Positions 26,775 through 36,758 of a DNA stretch of 64,000 nucleotides are shown piece after piece. The notes beneath the pieces are model-generated. The model ran no database searches, had not been told where the DNA came from, and saw only the letters and a list, made by a program, of their open reading frames with translations. The DNA is taken from contig NZ_AEYE02000003.1 in the NCBI RefSeq assembly GCF_000298315.2, positions 248,001 through 312,000 on the forward strand, read 5' to 3'. Source of the stretch: Rhizobium grahamii CCGE 502. Lineage in GTDB: Bacteria > Pseudomonadota > Alphaproteobacteria > Rhizobiales > Rhizobiaceae. The number at the start of each line of letters is the position of its first letter. Position 1 is the stretch's first letter. The position numbers and the translations under genes are program-made.

Positions 26775-27524
26775 TCATGCCGGGCGCAAGCCAATTCTTT
26801 CAGTGATGGCGTTTTCGATCAGCCCCATCGCGTCATAGATCAGCACCGCCATCAGGCCGACGATCAGGCCGCCTTGCAGAATGAAGGCCGTGTTATCGGA
26901 GATCAGCCCGGCGATGATAACTTCGCCCAAGCCCTTGGCGGCCACCGTCGAGCCGATCGTTGCGGTGCCGATGTTGATGACGGTCGCAACCTTCAAGCCC
27001 TCGAGGATCAGCGGCAGGGCGAGCGGCAATTCCACCTGAAAGAGCCGCTGCGTGCCATTCATGCCCATGCCGTCGGCGGCATCGAGCACGGAAGGAGATA
27101 CTTGCTTGAGGCCCGCGACGGTGTTCTCGAAAATCGGCAGCAAGCCGTAGAGAAAGAGGGCGATCAACGTCGGACCGGCACCGAAGCCGGTTGCCGGTAC
27201 GGCAAGGGCGAGCACCGCCACCGGCGGGAAAGTCTGGCCGGCATTGGCGATCGCCCGCGACAACGGCAGGAAGTCCTCACCGCCCTTGCGGGTGACAAAG
27301 ATGCCGCCGAGGATCGCCAGAACGGCGCTGCCGACAATCGAGATCGCCACCAGGAAGAGATGCGAGGCGGCGAGCTGCGGAAGACTGTTTTGGGTATAGA
27401 CCGCCGGCGCATTGTTGCTCGTCAGCGGCACCAGCAGGAACGACAGCCACTCCGTCCGGAACAGCAGGATCAGCAGCAATACCAGCGCGCCAACGCGAAA
27501 GAGGTTCGCAAAGACGAGCCTCAT
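26775..27524 (-). CDS. yehW: Osmoprotectant-type ABC transporter permease (YehW-like)
   Basis: The 249-residue permease has six hydrophobic segments and the binding-protein-dependent transport loop LKQVSPSVLDAADGMGMNGTQRLFQVELPLALP (split over 131-163). Length and position match YehW, the fourth gene of the YehZYXW (OsmF) system. The start overlaps the end of the ATPase gene by four bases. This quaternary-amine type family in other bacteria binds glycine betaine or choline weakly, so transport of compatible solutes is likely but not proven here. Confidence 0.85.
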   Translation of the reverse strand: MRLVFANLFRVGALVLLLILLFRTEWLSFLLVPLTSNNAPAVYTQNSLPQLAASHLFLVAISIVGSAVLAILGGIFVTRKGGEDFLPLSRAIANAGQTFPPVAVLALAVPATGFGAGPTLIALFLYGLLPIFENTVAGLKQVSPSVLDAADGMGMNGTQRLFQVELPLALPLILEGLKVATVINIGTATIGSTVAAKGLGEVIIAGLISDNTAFILQGGLIVGLMAVLIYDAMGLIENAITERIGLRPA

Positions 27525-28465
27525 GCTTTGCGACCCAGTTCGAGCAGTCTGGTCATCGAGATAGAGCCAACAGGTGCCTTGTCCGCGTTTTGAACCGCGG
27601 CTTCGTCAACGCCCTGCCAGATCATCTCGGCCAGGGCGTCGCGCAGGCTGATTGATTGCGGTAATGCGTAAGCCAAGCCTGACTTTGTCGGCTCCATGCT
27701 TTCCTTCAGCGGCAGCAGCGACATCAGCTTCAGCGCCCGGTCGGAAGTACCGGTCAATTGCTGCACGAAGGGGTCTGCCGGCTCGGTCAGGATCTTTTCC
27801 GGTGTCGAGCATTGCAGCAGCTTGCCGGCGCTCATCACGGCGATCTGGTTGCCAAGATGGAAGGCTTCGTCCATGTCGTGCGTCACGAGGACGACGGTCG
27901 TACCGAACTGCTTCTGGATCGCCAGCAGATCGTCTTGCGCCTTGCCGCGGATGACGGGATCGAGCGCACCGAACGGCTCGTCCATCAGCAGCAGTTCCGG
28001 TTCCGCGGCGAGGGCCCGCGCAACGCCGACTCGCTGCTGCTGGCCGCCGGACAGCTGGTGTGGGTATTTCTCGGCAAATGTCGCGGGATCGAGGTTGAAC
28101 AGGCCGAGCAGTTCCTCGACGCGGTCGTTGACTTTCGCCGTGTCCCAGCCGAGAAGCTGCGGCACCGTCGCGATGTTTTGCGCAACGGTCCGGTGCGGAA
28201 ATAGGCCGTGCCCCTGGATCGCATAGCCGATCTTGCGGCGCAACTCGGTCACCGGCACGTCCATGATGTTCTGGCCGCCGACGAAGATCTCGCCCGACGT
28301 GATCGGCACGAGGCGGTTGATCATCCGCATCAGTGTCGATTTACCCGAGCCCGAGGTGCCGACAACGACGGTGATCGAACCCTTCTCTACATCCATCGAG
28401 ACGTTATCGACCACGGTCGCCGTGCCGTAGCGCTTGGTGACGTTCCTGATTTCGATCATGCTCAT
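27521..28465 (-). CDS. yehX: Osmoprotectant-type ABC transporter ATP-binding protein (YehX-like)
   Basis: The 314-residue ATPase has Walker [16 protein letters not shown], signature [16 protein letters not shown] and Walker [14 protein letters not shown], with the switch His in VTHDMDEAF. About 70 residues follow the nucleotide-binding domain, in the place where OpuCA relatives carry CBS sensor domains; here that part is too short for a full CBS pair, as in E. coli YehX. It overlaps both flanking permease genes by four bases (ATGA type), showing tight coupling. Confidence 0.88.
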   Translation of the reverse strand: MSMIEIRNVTKRYGTATVVDNVSMDVEKGSITVVVGTSGSGKSTLMRMINRLVPITSGEIFVGGQNIMDVPVTELRRKIGYAIQGHGLFPHRTVAQNIATVPQLLGWDTAKVNDRVEELLGLFNLDPATFAEKYPHQLSGGQQQRVGVARALAAEPELLLMDEPFGALDPVIRGKAQDDLLAIQKQFGTTVVLVTHDMDEAFHLGNQIAVMSAGKLLQCSTPEKILTEPADPFVQQLTGTSDRALKLMSLLPLKESMEPTKSGLAYALPQSISLRDALAEMIWQGVDEAAVQNADKAPVGSISMTRLLELGRKA

Positions 28466-29628
28466 GCGGCGGATCCCCGTATGCTGTCGATGACCGCATC
28501 GAGGATGACGGCCGAAGAGAAGGCGAAGAAAACGGTCGGCACGGCGCCGAGCAGAACGAGGTCCATGGCCGTTTGACCAAGTCCCTGGAAGATGAAGATG
28601 CCGAAGCCGCCACCGCCGATCAGAGCCGCGACCGTCACCAGGCCGATCGCCTGCACCAGGACGATGCGGATGCCGGTGAGGATGACTGGAAAGGCAAGCG
28701 GCAGGTCTATGCCGGTCAAAATTTGCCGCCGCGTCAATCCCATGCCAGCCGCGGCATCACGCACAGAAGGGTCGACGCCCTGCAGTCCGACGACGGTGTT
28801 GGCAACGATCGGCAACAGCGAATAGAGGACAAGCGCGATCAGCGCCGGTGCGGCGCCGATGCCGCGAATGCCGATGGACGCGGCCGCCGGCACGTGCGTC
28901 GCGAGGTAGCCGAGCGGAAGCATCAGGATGCCGAAGAGCGCGAGGCTCGGGATCGTCTGGATCAGGCTAAGGCCCTGCAGCACGACGGCGCGCAACTTTG
29001 GAACCCAAAAGCACAGGATACCGAGCGGCAGGCCGATGACGATGGCGACCGCCAGCGAGCCGAACGCTAGCAGCAAATGGGCGAGCGCTTCCGCCCAGAA
29101 CTGAGCCGATCGGGTCACGAATTCCTTCATGATCGAGAGATCGTCAAGTAGTCCGGACGCAAGGAAGATACCGAGCAAACCAGTGTATACGACAAGGGCC
29201 GCAATGCGCATCCACGGGGTCAGCTTGATCTTCACAAGCGCATCCGAGACGATGAGCCCGATCACCGCAAACAGCACCCAGAACCCACCGCCCGGCGTCA
29301 TGCGCGCGGCATTGCTGTTGGGTGGGGTGAAGGCCGAGGCCGCAAAACCGATGGTCGCCAGCAGGGCTACAAAACAGAGGGTCGAAACCACCAGCCGAAG
29401 CATCGCGTTTTGCAGAAACAAAACGGCCAGAGCCGTGACGATAAGGAGAATTGTCAGGATGACGGCGGAGGGTTGATTGAGCAGCTGCGTCAGCAGCATG
29501 GGCTTTCCGGCGGCGATGCGGTTTGCCTTCACATAGATGAAGGGCAGGAGCGCAGTTGCAACGACGCCTGCCGTCACCAGCACCACGCCAAGCCGGTCCA
29601 GTTTGCGGACCGCTAAGGTTTCTTCCAT
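28462..29628 (-). CDS. yehY: Osmoprotectant-type ABC transporter permease, long form (YehY-like)
   Basis: The start at 29628 gives MEETLAVRKLDRLGVVLV and a product of 388 residues, matching the roughly 385 residues of YehY. It has extra membrane segments in the N-terminal half (about 1-170) before the normal permease domain with LQGVDPSVRDAAAGMGLTRRQILTGIDLPLAFP (split over 303-335). An alternative start further upstream would add about 20 residues without support. Together with YehW it forms the transmembrane heterodimer. Confidence 0.86.
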   Translation of the reverse strand: MEETLAVRKLDRLGVVLVTAGVVATALLPFIYVKANRIAAGKPMLLTQLLNQPSAVILTILLIVTALAVLFLQNAMLRLVVSTLCFVALLATIGFAASAFTPPNSNAARMTPGGGFWVLFAVIGLIVSDALVKIKLTPWMRIAALVVYTGLLGIFLASGLLDDLSIMKEFVTRSAQFWAEALAHLLLAFGSLAVAIVIGLPLGILCFWVPKLRAVVLQGLSLIQTIPSLALFGILMLPLGYLATHVPAAASIGIRGIGAAPALIALVLYSLLPIVANTVVGLQGVDPSVRDAAAGMGLTRRQILTGIDLPLAFPVILTGIRIVLVQAIGLVTVAALIGGGGFGIFIFQGLGQTAMDLVLLGAVPTVFFAFSSAVILDAVIDSIRGSAA

Positions 29629-29655
29629 CGATCCATCCCTGTCCGTCGAAAAGCT

Positions 29656-29679
29656 GCTCCGCCCGCGAACAGGCGGAGC
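29656..29679 (-). terminator. Intercistronic hairpin after the yehZ-like gene
   Basis: GCTCCGCC (29656-29663) pairs with GGCGGAGC (29672-29679) around an eight-base loop, between the binding-protein gene and the first permease gene. There is no T-run; it is probably an mRNA stabiliser or attenuator. Confidence 0.55.
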
Positions 29680-29693
29680 ATCGGGCAATGAGA

Positions 29694-30602
29694 CTACTTC
29701 AGGAAGCCCTTTTCCTTCAGGTAGCCTTCGGCAACCGACTTGGCCGGTTCGCCGTCGACCTGGATCTTGCCGTTCAGCTTGCGCAGTTCATCGGCGCTCA
29801 GGCTCTTGAAGATCGGTGCAAGCACTTCCTCGATCTTCGGGTTTGCCTTCAGCACTTCTTCGCGGATGATCGCGGTGGGCGCATAGACCTGCTGGACGTT
29901 CTTATCGTCTTCCAGGACCGTCAGTTCCGCAGCCTGAATCGCGCCGTCGGTGCCATAGACCATGGCGGTGTTGGCGCCGTTCGTCTGGTCGGCTGCCGCC
30001 TTGATGGTCGCGGCCGTGTCACCGCCCGAAAGGACGATTTCCTGGTCTGGTTTCAACGTGAAGCCGTAGGTCGTCTGGAATGCCGGAAGCGCGCCGGCCG
30101 AGTTGACGAACTCGGCGGAAGCCACAAGCTTGGCAGCACCACCGCCGGCGACCCACTTGCCGAAGTCCGACATGGTCTTCAGGTTGTTCGGGCCGGCGAC
30201 GTCGTTGCGCACAGCGAGCGCCCAGGTGTTGTTGGCCGGGGAGGGCGTCAGCCAGACAATCTTGTTGGCGTCGTAGTCCAGCTTCTTGGCGAGGTCGTAG
30301 CCCTGCTGCAGGTTCTTCCAGGCTGCATCGTCGGCCTTGTTGAAGAAGAAGCCGGCATTGCCGGTATATTCCGGATAGATGTCGATTTCGCCGGCCGTAA
30401 TTGCCTTGCGAAGAACCGGCGTCGTCCCAAGCGCAACGCGGTCCTGCGTCTTGATACCGTTTGCATTGAGCGCGAGCACGATCACGTTGCCGAGCAGCGT
30501 ACCTTCAGTATCGATCTTCGATGAAACGACGACGTCTGCAGCATGGGCCGCACCTGCCGCAAAAGCGGAAAGCGAGACGGCAAGAGCGAATTTCTTCAAC
30601 AT
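29694..30602 (-). CDS. yehZ: Osmoprotectant-type ABC transporter periplasmic binding protein (YehZ/OsmF-like)
   Basis: The 302-residue protein begins with a signal peptide (MLKKFALAVSLSAFAAGAAHA) and continues as an OpuAC/OsmF-type binding protein: SSKIDTEGTLLGNVI, ITAGEIDIYPEYTGNAGFFF, and LSADELRKLNGKIQVDGE near the end. It is the first gene of the minus-strand unit yehZ-yehY-yehX-yehW, the same order as in E. coli. It is divergent from the LysR-type gene at 31022, the obvious regulator candidate. Confidence 0.88.
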   Translation of the reverse strand: MLKKFALAVSLSAFAAGAAHAADVVVSSKIDTEGTLLGNVIVLALNANGIKTQDRVALGTTPVLRKAITAGEIDIYPEYTGNAGFFFNKADDAAWKNLQQGYDLAKKLDYDANKIVWLTPSPANNTWALAVRNDVAGPNNLKTMSDFGKWVAGGGAAKLVASAEFVNSAGALPAFQTTYGFTLKPDQEIVLSGGDTAATIKAAADQTNGANTAMVYGTDGAIQAAELTVLEDDKNVQQVYAPTAIIREEVLKANPKIEEVLAPIFKSLSADELRKLNGKIQVDGEPAKSVAEGYLKEKGFLK

Positions 30603-31021
30603 GGATTGTCCCCTTGATTTACACCGTTTGAGCTCGTGGCGGGCCCTGGCGGGAGCCTTCCACCTATAAAATCACCGGCGAAAGCAGCCTGGCTGCGATC
30701 ATGCCGGAAATACGTGCGTCATGGAAATAGCGTTCGCGTTCGAAAAATCGATGCAAGCCTCTCCAGTTTTGCGTTCGCGGCGCGATTATGGCGGTGAATG
30801 CAAATGCTTGCGCGAAAATGCATTTCCTTTTCCGTCGCTGCCGCGATTTGTTTTTGTTCCCTTGCGTGTTTCCGCAGATGTCCGGTGCTCTTCAGTGCTT
30901 CTACTGTCCAACCGGTTTTATTCTTGACGGGAACGATAGCGGTCTGATTTCGCGACAGGGATATCTTTTTTCGCGAACACACCATATCGTTCGATTTTTC
31001 ATATTGTTACGGAGAAAACGC
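30603..31021. other. Intergenic region between yehZ and the LysR gene
   Basis: The reading frame of the LysR gene is open back to 30788 but the upstream codons encode a Cys/Phe-rich stretch unlike any regulator, so I treat this as noncoding. It must hold both divergent promoters and the LysR binding site. A GGAAC at 30930 has CGCG rather than CGTT at the right distance, so it is not a convincing stress promoter. Confidence 0.45.
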
Positions 31022-32215
31022 TTGCAGCTCGGCACGTTGTTTGTCGCCAGTCACGTGCTCGCGTCTGGCTCGGTCAGAGAGACGGCGCGCAGCCTTTCGC
31101 TTGCAGCATCGACGGTCTCGACGGCGGTCCGCAATCTCGAGACCGAGCTTGCGCTCAAGCTGACGGAGCGCAGCTCCGGTGAGCTAACCACGCTTCTCGC
31201 CAGCAATGACGTGCGCGAAAAGCTCGCCCCAATCGTACAGTCAGCCGAAGAACTGGCGAATTGGATCGGGACCGGCGAACCGTCACGTCTGCCGATCAAG
31301 ATCGCCACGATGGAGCGATTTCTGGAGGTCGCCGATCAAGGCAGCATCAACCGGGCGGCGCGCCGGCTGAAACTCGGTCAGCCGCAACTCTCGCTTCAGA
31401 TCGCGACCTTGGAGAAGGCACTGGGTCATCGTCTTTTCGAGCGGCAGGCGAACGGCTCGGCGCTAACGGAGCAGGGGAGCCGGGTCTATGCCATCTTCCA
31501 GTCAATCACGCAGGAGTGGAATGATCTGAAAGCATCCGCCGACGAACGCTATCAGCGCACGGCGCGGGCGCTTCGCATCGGTTCGATCATTCCGACAGGA
31601 TCGGAAAGCTGGGTCGCGCGGTGCCTTGGGGCTCTCGTCGCCGACTGGAACGCTCGCCGCAGCAAGAACGCGCTATCTCTGGTTCTGATGACGGCGGATG
31701 ACCTGCGCGAGGCTTTGAAGTCCGGCCGGATCGACGTTGCCATTCTCGACTCCGTTTTCGGTCTGGAACGCTTCCAGCATCGAGAGTTGCTGAAGACTGA
31801 CATGGTCCTCATCGCACCGCCCCAGAGCCGCGAACGGACGGTGGCCGAGCTTGTCGAAGCTCACGCGATCTGCACGCCGAGTTCGCGAACAGGTCTCGGG
31901 CACGCCACGATGGCGCTGAGCCATGAGCGCACCGCCAATCGCAGGCACCGCAACCAGGACATCACCGCTGCCGACTCCCTGCCTGTCATCGTCGACCTTG
32001 TCGCCAACCACGGCTACATCTCGTTTCTCGGTCGTGTCAGCGCCATGCCCATCGCCAACAGGGTTCGCATCGTCGACCTCCAGGAGACGATCCCTATGTC
32101 CTATCATGTCGCCTTCAACCATCGGAAAGCCTCGGCTGACGCAAGCGCCATGATTATCGCTGCCGTTGCCAAAATAGTTGCCGAACCTGTCGCAGAAGAA
32201 AGCGCTTTCGCTTAA
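31022..32215 (+). CDS. LysR-type regulator with two tandem N-terminal winged-helix domains
   Basis: TTG 31022 is the chosen start, with GGAG at 31011-31014; the first LysR-like helix-turn-helix begins right after it. The product is 397 residues. Domain 1 (about 1-60) reads VLASGSVRETARSLSLAASTVSTAVRNLETEL. Domain 2 (about 92-155) reads FLEVADQGSINRAARRLKLGQPQLSLQIATLEKALGHRLFE, split over those residues, the canonical LysR HTH. A ligand-binding domain follows (about 180-385). Most LysR proteins have one HTH and about 300 residues. It is divergent from yehZYXW and probably regulates it. The start codon is not certain. Confidence 0.75.
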   Translation: MQLGTLFVASHVLASGSVRETARSLSLAASTVSTAVRNLETELALKLTERSSGELTTLLASNDVREKLAPIVQSAEELANWIGTGEPSRLPIKIATMERFLEVADQGSINRAARRLKLGQPQLSLQIATLEKALGHRLFERQANGSALTEQGSRVYAIFQSITQEWNDLKASADERYQRTARALRIGSIIPTGSESWVARCLGALVADWNARRSKNALSLVLMTADDLREALKSGRIDVAILDSVFGLERFQHRELLKTDMVLIAPPQSRERTVAELVEAHAICTPSSRTGLGHATMALSHERTANRRHRNQDITAADSLPVIVDLVANHGYISFLGRVSAMPIANRVRIVDLQETIPMSYHVAFNHRKASADASAMIIAAVAKIVAEPVAEESAFA

Positions 32216-32247
32216 ATGAACGGTGCGGCAGCCAAGGAGATTCGAGC

Positions 32248-32970
32248 GTGAGCGTTTTGCTGGAAGTATGCGTGGACAGCCCTCAGGGTCTTGCGGCGGC
32301 AATTGCCGGCGGTGCCAACCGCATCGAACTCTGCTCGGCCTTGGAACTTGGCGGATTGACTCCCGTCGCGGGCCTGATGAAGGCCGCAGCTGCGGCGCCT
32401 ATTCCGGTCTATGCAATGATCCGCCCGCATGCCGGCCCCTTCGTGTTCGATGCCGCTGACGAAGAGGCGATGATGGTCGATATCGATGCCGTGCGCGACT
32501 TCGGTCTTGCCGGCGTCGTCATCGGTGCCAATCGCAAGGACGGCACGCTGGATATGCCGCTGATCAGCCGGCTGAAAGCCCGCGCCGAGGGGCTTGGATC
32601 GACACTCCACCGCGCCTTCGATCTCGTGCCGGATGCCGATGCAGCATTGGAGCAGGCAATCGAGCTTGGCTGCGAGCGCATCCTGACATCCGGCTGTGTG
32701 CCGAAGGCAATCGATGGCCTGGAGACGCTGAGCCGTCTCTCCCGCAAGGCGGCCGGTCGGATCTCCATCATGCCCGGCAGCGGCGTACGGCCCGGCAACG
32801 TTGGTGAGTTTCTGCGGGCCACCGGAACACGCGAGGTTCACGCCTCCTGCAGTTCGCCGGTCGAGAGTATCGATCCGCGCGCCGTCGCCTTCGGCTTCGA
32901 GGCGGCAGCGACAAATCGGACGGATACCAACGTCGTCCGCCAGATGCGGGCGGCGATTGACGCAGCCTGA
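32248..32970 (+). CDS. cutC: CutC-family protein (copper homeostasis)
   Basis: GTG 32248 is preceded by AAGGAG (32235-32240). The 240-residue protein has the TIM-barrel CutC pattern: LLEVCVDSPQGLAAAIAGGANRIELCSAL (split over 3-31), GGLTPVAGLM, VYAMIRPHAGPFVF, LHRAFDLVPD, RILTSGCVPKAIDG, and IMPGSGVRPGNV. CutC has been linked to copper tolerance, although direct copper binding by the bacterial protein is disputed. It lies 32 bases after the LysR gene on the same strand. Confidence 0.92.
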   Translation: MSVLLEVCVDSPQGLAAAIAGGANRIELCSALELGGLTPVAGLMKAAAAAPIPVYAMIRPHAGPFVFDAADEEAMMVDIDAVRDFGLAGVVIGANRKDGTLDMPLISRLKARAEGLGSTLHRAFDLVPDADAALEQAIELGCERILTSGCVPKAIDGLETLSRLSRKAAGRISIMPGSGVRPGNVGEFLRATGTREVHASCSSPVESIDPRAVAFGFEAAATNRTDTNVVRQMRAAIDAA

Positions 32971-32999
32971 TCGTTCGTCAGCGTAGGCGATCGGATGGC

Positions 33000-34019
33000 T
33001 CAGGCGCCGATCTTGATCACGGCTTTGATCAGCCCGCTTTTTTCGTGTGCCCAGCGTGCCAGGTCGCGTGGCGCGTCTGCCAGGGTCGTTCGATGCGTGA
33101 TCAGTTTGTCGACCGGGACAAGGCCCTTGGCAATCGAATCCGCGACATGCTCGAAATCCACCCGGGTCGCGTTGCGGCTGCCGATCACCATCATTTCCCG
33201 CTTGTGAAACTCCGGATCGGAGAAGCGGATGTCGTCCTTGACCACGCTGACAAGTACCAGCGCGCCGCCGTGTGCGACGAAGCTGAACGCCTTTTCCATC
33301 GAAGGGCCATAGCCCGTCGCGTCGAAGACGACGTCGAAACCATCGCCGTCGGTCTTGGCCTTGACCGCCTCGGCGACGCCATCACCGGCGACGATGCCCG
33401 AAGTGAAGCCGAAACGGTCAGCAGCCATCCGCAGCCGCTCTTGGCTGGTATCGAGCAACGTCACATCATGCCCCGCAATCCGCGAGAAGATCGCGGCACC
33501 CAGCCCAATTGGACCGGCGCCAATGACAAGGGAGCGTGATCCGGCGGGCGCCATCGAACGGCGAACGGCATGGGCGCCGATCGCCAGAAATTCGGTGGTC
33601 GCTGCCGCTTCAAGGCCGACGTCATTGGCAGGATAAAGATTGCTGGCTGGCACCGTGATTTCCTCGCAGAAGGCTCCGTCGGTATGGACGCCAAGGACCT
33701 TGATGTTGGTGCAACAATTCGGTTTGCCCTGACGGCAGGCGACGCAGGTGCCACAAGAGAGATAGGGGTTGACGATGACAGGCGAACCGACCGCCATGGC
33801 AACCCCGTCGCCGGCTTCCAGAACCGTCGCCGAAATCTCGTGCCCCATCACCCGGGGATACTCCAGGAACGGATGCTTGCCCTCGAAGATGTGGTAGTCA
33901 GTGCCGCAGATGCCGACATGGTCGACGGCAAGCCGCACCCAACCGGCTTCCGGCGCGCCGGGGGGAGGGCGTTCCACGAGTTCGAGGACACCGGGTTCTT
34001 TGCAGAGCACTGCTTTCAT
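33000..34019 (-). CDS. Zinc-dependent alcohol/polyol dehydrogenase of the sugar operon
   Basis: The 339-residue medium-chain dehydrogenase has the catalytic zinc ligands Cys38 (GICGTD), His60 and Glu61 (MGHE), four structural-zinc cysteines at 89, 92, 95 and 103 (SCGTCVACRQGKPNCC), and the NAD-binding GAGPIGLGAAIFS. It is the last gene of the minus-strand sugar operon, behind the permease. Relatives oxidise L-threonine, sorbitol or sugar acids such as L-galactonate. In a fucose-type pathway it could oxidise 2-keto-3-deoxy-fuconate; that is inference from context. Confidence 0.82.
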   Translation of the reverse strand: MKAVLCKEPGVLELVERPPPGAPEAGWVRLAVDHVGICGTDYHIFEGKHPFLEYPRVMGHEISATVLEAGDGVAMAVGSPVIVNPYLSCGTCVACRQGKPNCCTNIKVLGVHTDGAFCEEITVPASNLYPANDVGLEAAATTEFLAIGAHAVRRSMAPAGSRSLVIGAGPIGLGAAIFSRIAGHDVTLLDTSQERLRMAADRFGFTSGIVAGDGVAEAVKAKTDGDGFDVVFDATGYGPSMEKAFSFVAHGGALVLVSVVKDDIRFSDPEFHKREMMVIGSRNATRVDFEHVADSIAKGLVPVDKLITHRTTLADAPRDLARWAHEKSGLIKAVIKIGA

Positions 34020-34047
34020 GATCGTCTCGCATCCGTGAAATGGAAGA

Positions 34048-34067
34048 AGCCGGCCTTTGGGCCGGCT
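34048..34067 (-). terminator. Intercistronic hairpin between permease and dehydrogenase genes
   Basis: AGCCGGCC (34048-34055) pairs with GGCCGGCT (34060-34067) around TTTG. No T-run on the minus strand, so probably not a complete terminator. Confidence 0.5.
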
Positions 34068-34085
34068 CCGTATGTCGCTACCGGC

Positions 34086-35060
34086 TTACGGGTTGCGGCG
34101 GCGGCGCAGCTGATCGAAGTAGACGATCACGATAATCAGCAAGCCGGTGATGATGCGCTGCCAGAACGAGTTGACGTTCAGCAAGTTCGCGCCGTTGTTG
34201 ATGGTCGCCAGAATGAATGCACCGATCAGCGGTCCATGAACCGAACCGACCGCGCCGAACAGGCTGGTGCCGCCGATGACAGACGAGGCGATTGCCTGCA
34301 GTTCCCATCCGTCCGCCTGTGTGGCGTTGCCGATCGCGATACGCGAGGCAAGGAGAACGCCGACGAAGGCCGCAAACGTCGCGGAGAGAATGTAGGCAAG
34401 ATAGATGATGCCGTTCACCCGCACGCCCGACAGGCGGGCCGCTTCGCGGTTCGAACCGACGGCGAAGAGATAGCGCCCCCAACGGCTCAAATGCAGGAAG
34501 ATATACGACGGGACGGCAACGAGAATGACCATCCAGAACAGGCTCGGTACACCGAGGAAGTCGGCACGGGCAAAGTTCGTGAAGGGCTCGTTGACGATGT
34601 TGATCGTCGAACCATTGGTGATCAGCAGCCCGATACCACGCAGCGAGGTCAGCGTTGCCAGCGTGATGATGAAGGGCGGCAACCCCATCTTGACGATGCC
34701 GAAGCCGTGGAACACGCCGATACCGACGCCGATCAGCAGCGTGATGAGAATGGAGGCCCAAACCGGCACGCCCGCCTGCAGCAGCCAGGCGAGGATGACG
34801 GTGCAGAAACCGACGATCGCGCCGACCGAGAGGTCGATGCCGGCGGTAATGATCACGAAGGTCTGGCCGAGCGCCAGGATGGCGGTCATCGCGCCTTGGC
34901 GCAGCAGGTTCGAGATATTCAGCGGCGTCCAGAAGCTGGCGGTCACGAAGCCGAGAAGGATCCAGAGGAACGCCAGGAGACCGATAAGGGTCAGGCCGAA
35001 GAGGATATTCACTTTCCGGCGCGCCGGCGGCGCGGCGATCTCGGTGGGGGTTACGGTCAT
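34086..35060 (-). CDS. Sugar ABC transporter permease (RbsC-type)
   Basis: The 324-residue membrane protein belongs to the RbsC/AraH class with about eight to ten hydrophobic segments. Signatures are FVIITAGIDLSVGAIVGFCTVI (split over 103-124), LPPFIITLATLTSLRGIGLL, and the coupling loop GSNREAARLSGVRV. It works with the double-cassette ATPase upstream (35085) and the binding protein (36759). The unit is embedded among genes for mutarotase, aldose dehydrogenase and sugar-acid dehydratase, so the substrate is probably a sugar fed into that oxidative path. Confidence 0.88.
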   Translation of the reverse strand: MTVTPTEIAAPPARRKVNILFGLTLIGLLAFLWILLGFVTASFWTPLNISNLLRQGAMTAILALGQTFVIITAGIDLSVGAIVGFCTVILAWLLQAGVPVWASILITLLIGVGIGVFHGFGIVKMGLPPFIITLATLTSLRGIGLLITNGSTINIVNEPFTNFARADFLGVPSLFWMVILVAVPSYIFLHLSRWGRYLFAVGSNREAARLSGVRVNGIIYLAYILSATFAAFVGVLLASRIAIGNATQADGWELQAIASSVIGGTSLFGAVGSVHGPLIGAFILATINNGANLLNVNSFWQRIITGLLIIVIVYFDQLRRRRNP

Positions 35061-35084
35061 TGATTGTCTCTCCCTCTTATTCTT

Positions 35085-36635
<1,551 letters not shown>

Positions 36636-36716
36636 GGGCGTCTCCTCCTCGCGAATTGCCGTCTCTCCACCGGCCGCCCGCACTCCTCAGGCGGACGATA
36701 ACACAGGTGAAGGAAA

Positions 36717-36744
36717 GGCCGCGCGGGATTTCCTCTCGCGCGGC
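36717..36744 (-). terminator. Intercistronic hairpin after the sugar-binding protein gene
   Basis: GGCCGCGCG (36717-36725 side) pairs with CGCGCGGCC (36736-36744). Read on the minus strand the stem is followed by TTTCCTT, so partial termination behind the binding-protein gene is plausible. Confidence 0.6.
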
Positions 36745-36758
36745 CACCGTCATTTGAT

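Noticed and set aside
30930-30955. GGAAC before the LysR gene as a stress promoter
   Set aside because: The -10 position reads CGCG, not CGTT.
30788-31021. N-terminal extension of the LysR-type protein
   Set aside because: The upstream codons encode a Cys/Phe-rich sequence unlike a regulator, and a TTG with a proper ribosome binding site stands exactly before the first helix-turn-helix.
33570-35063. 497-codon open frame on the + strand across the dehydrogenase and permease genes
   Set aside because: It spans two clear minus-strand genes and its product is a low-complexity Arg/Asp/Gln-rich sequence without a domain.
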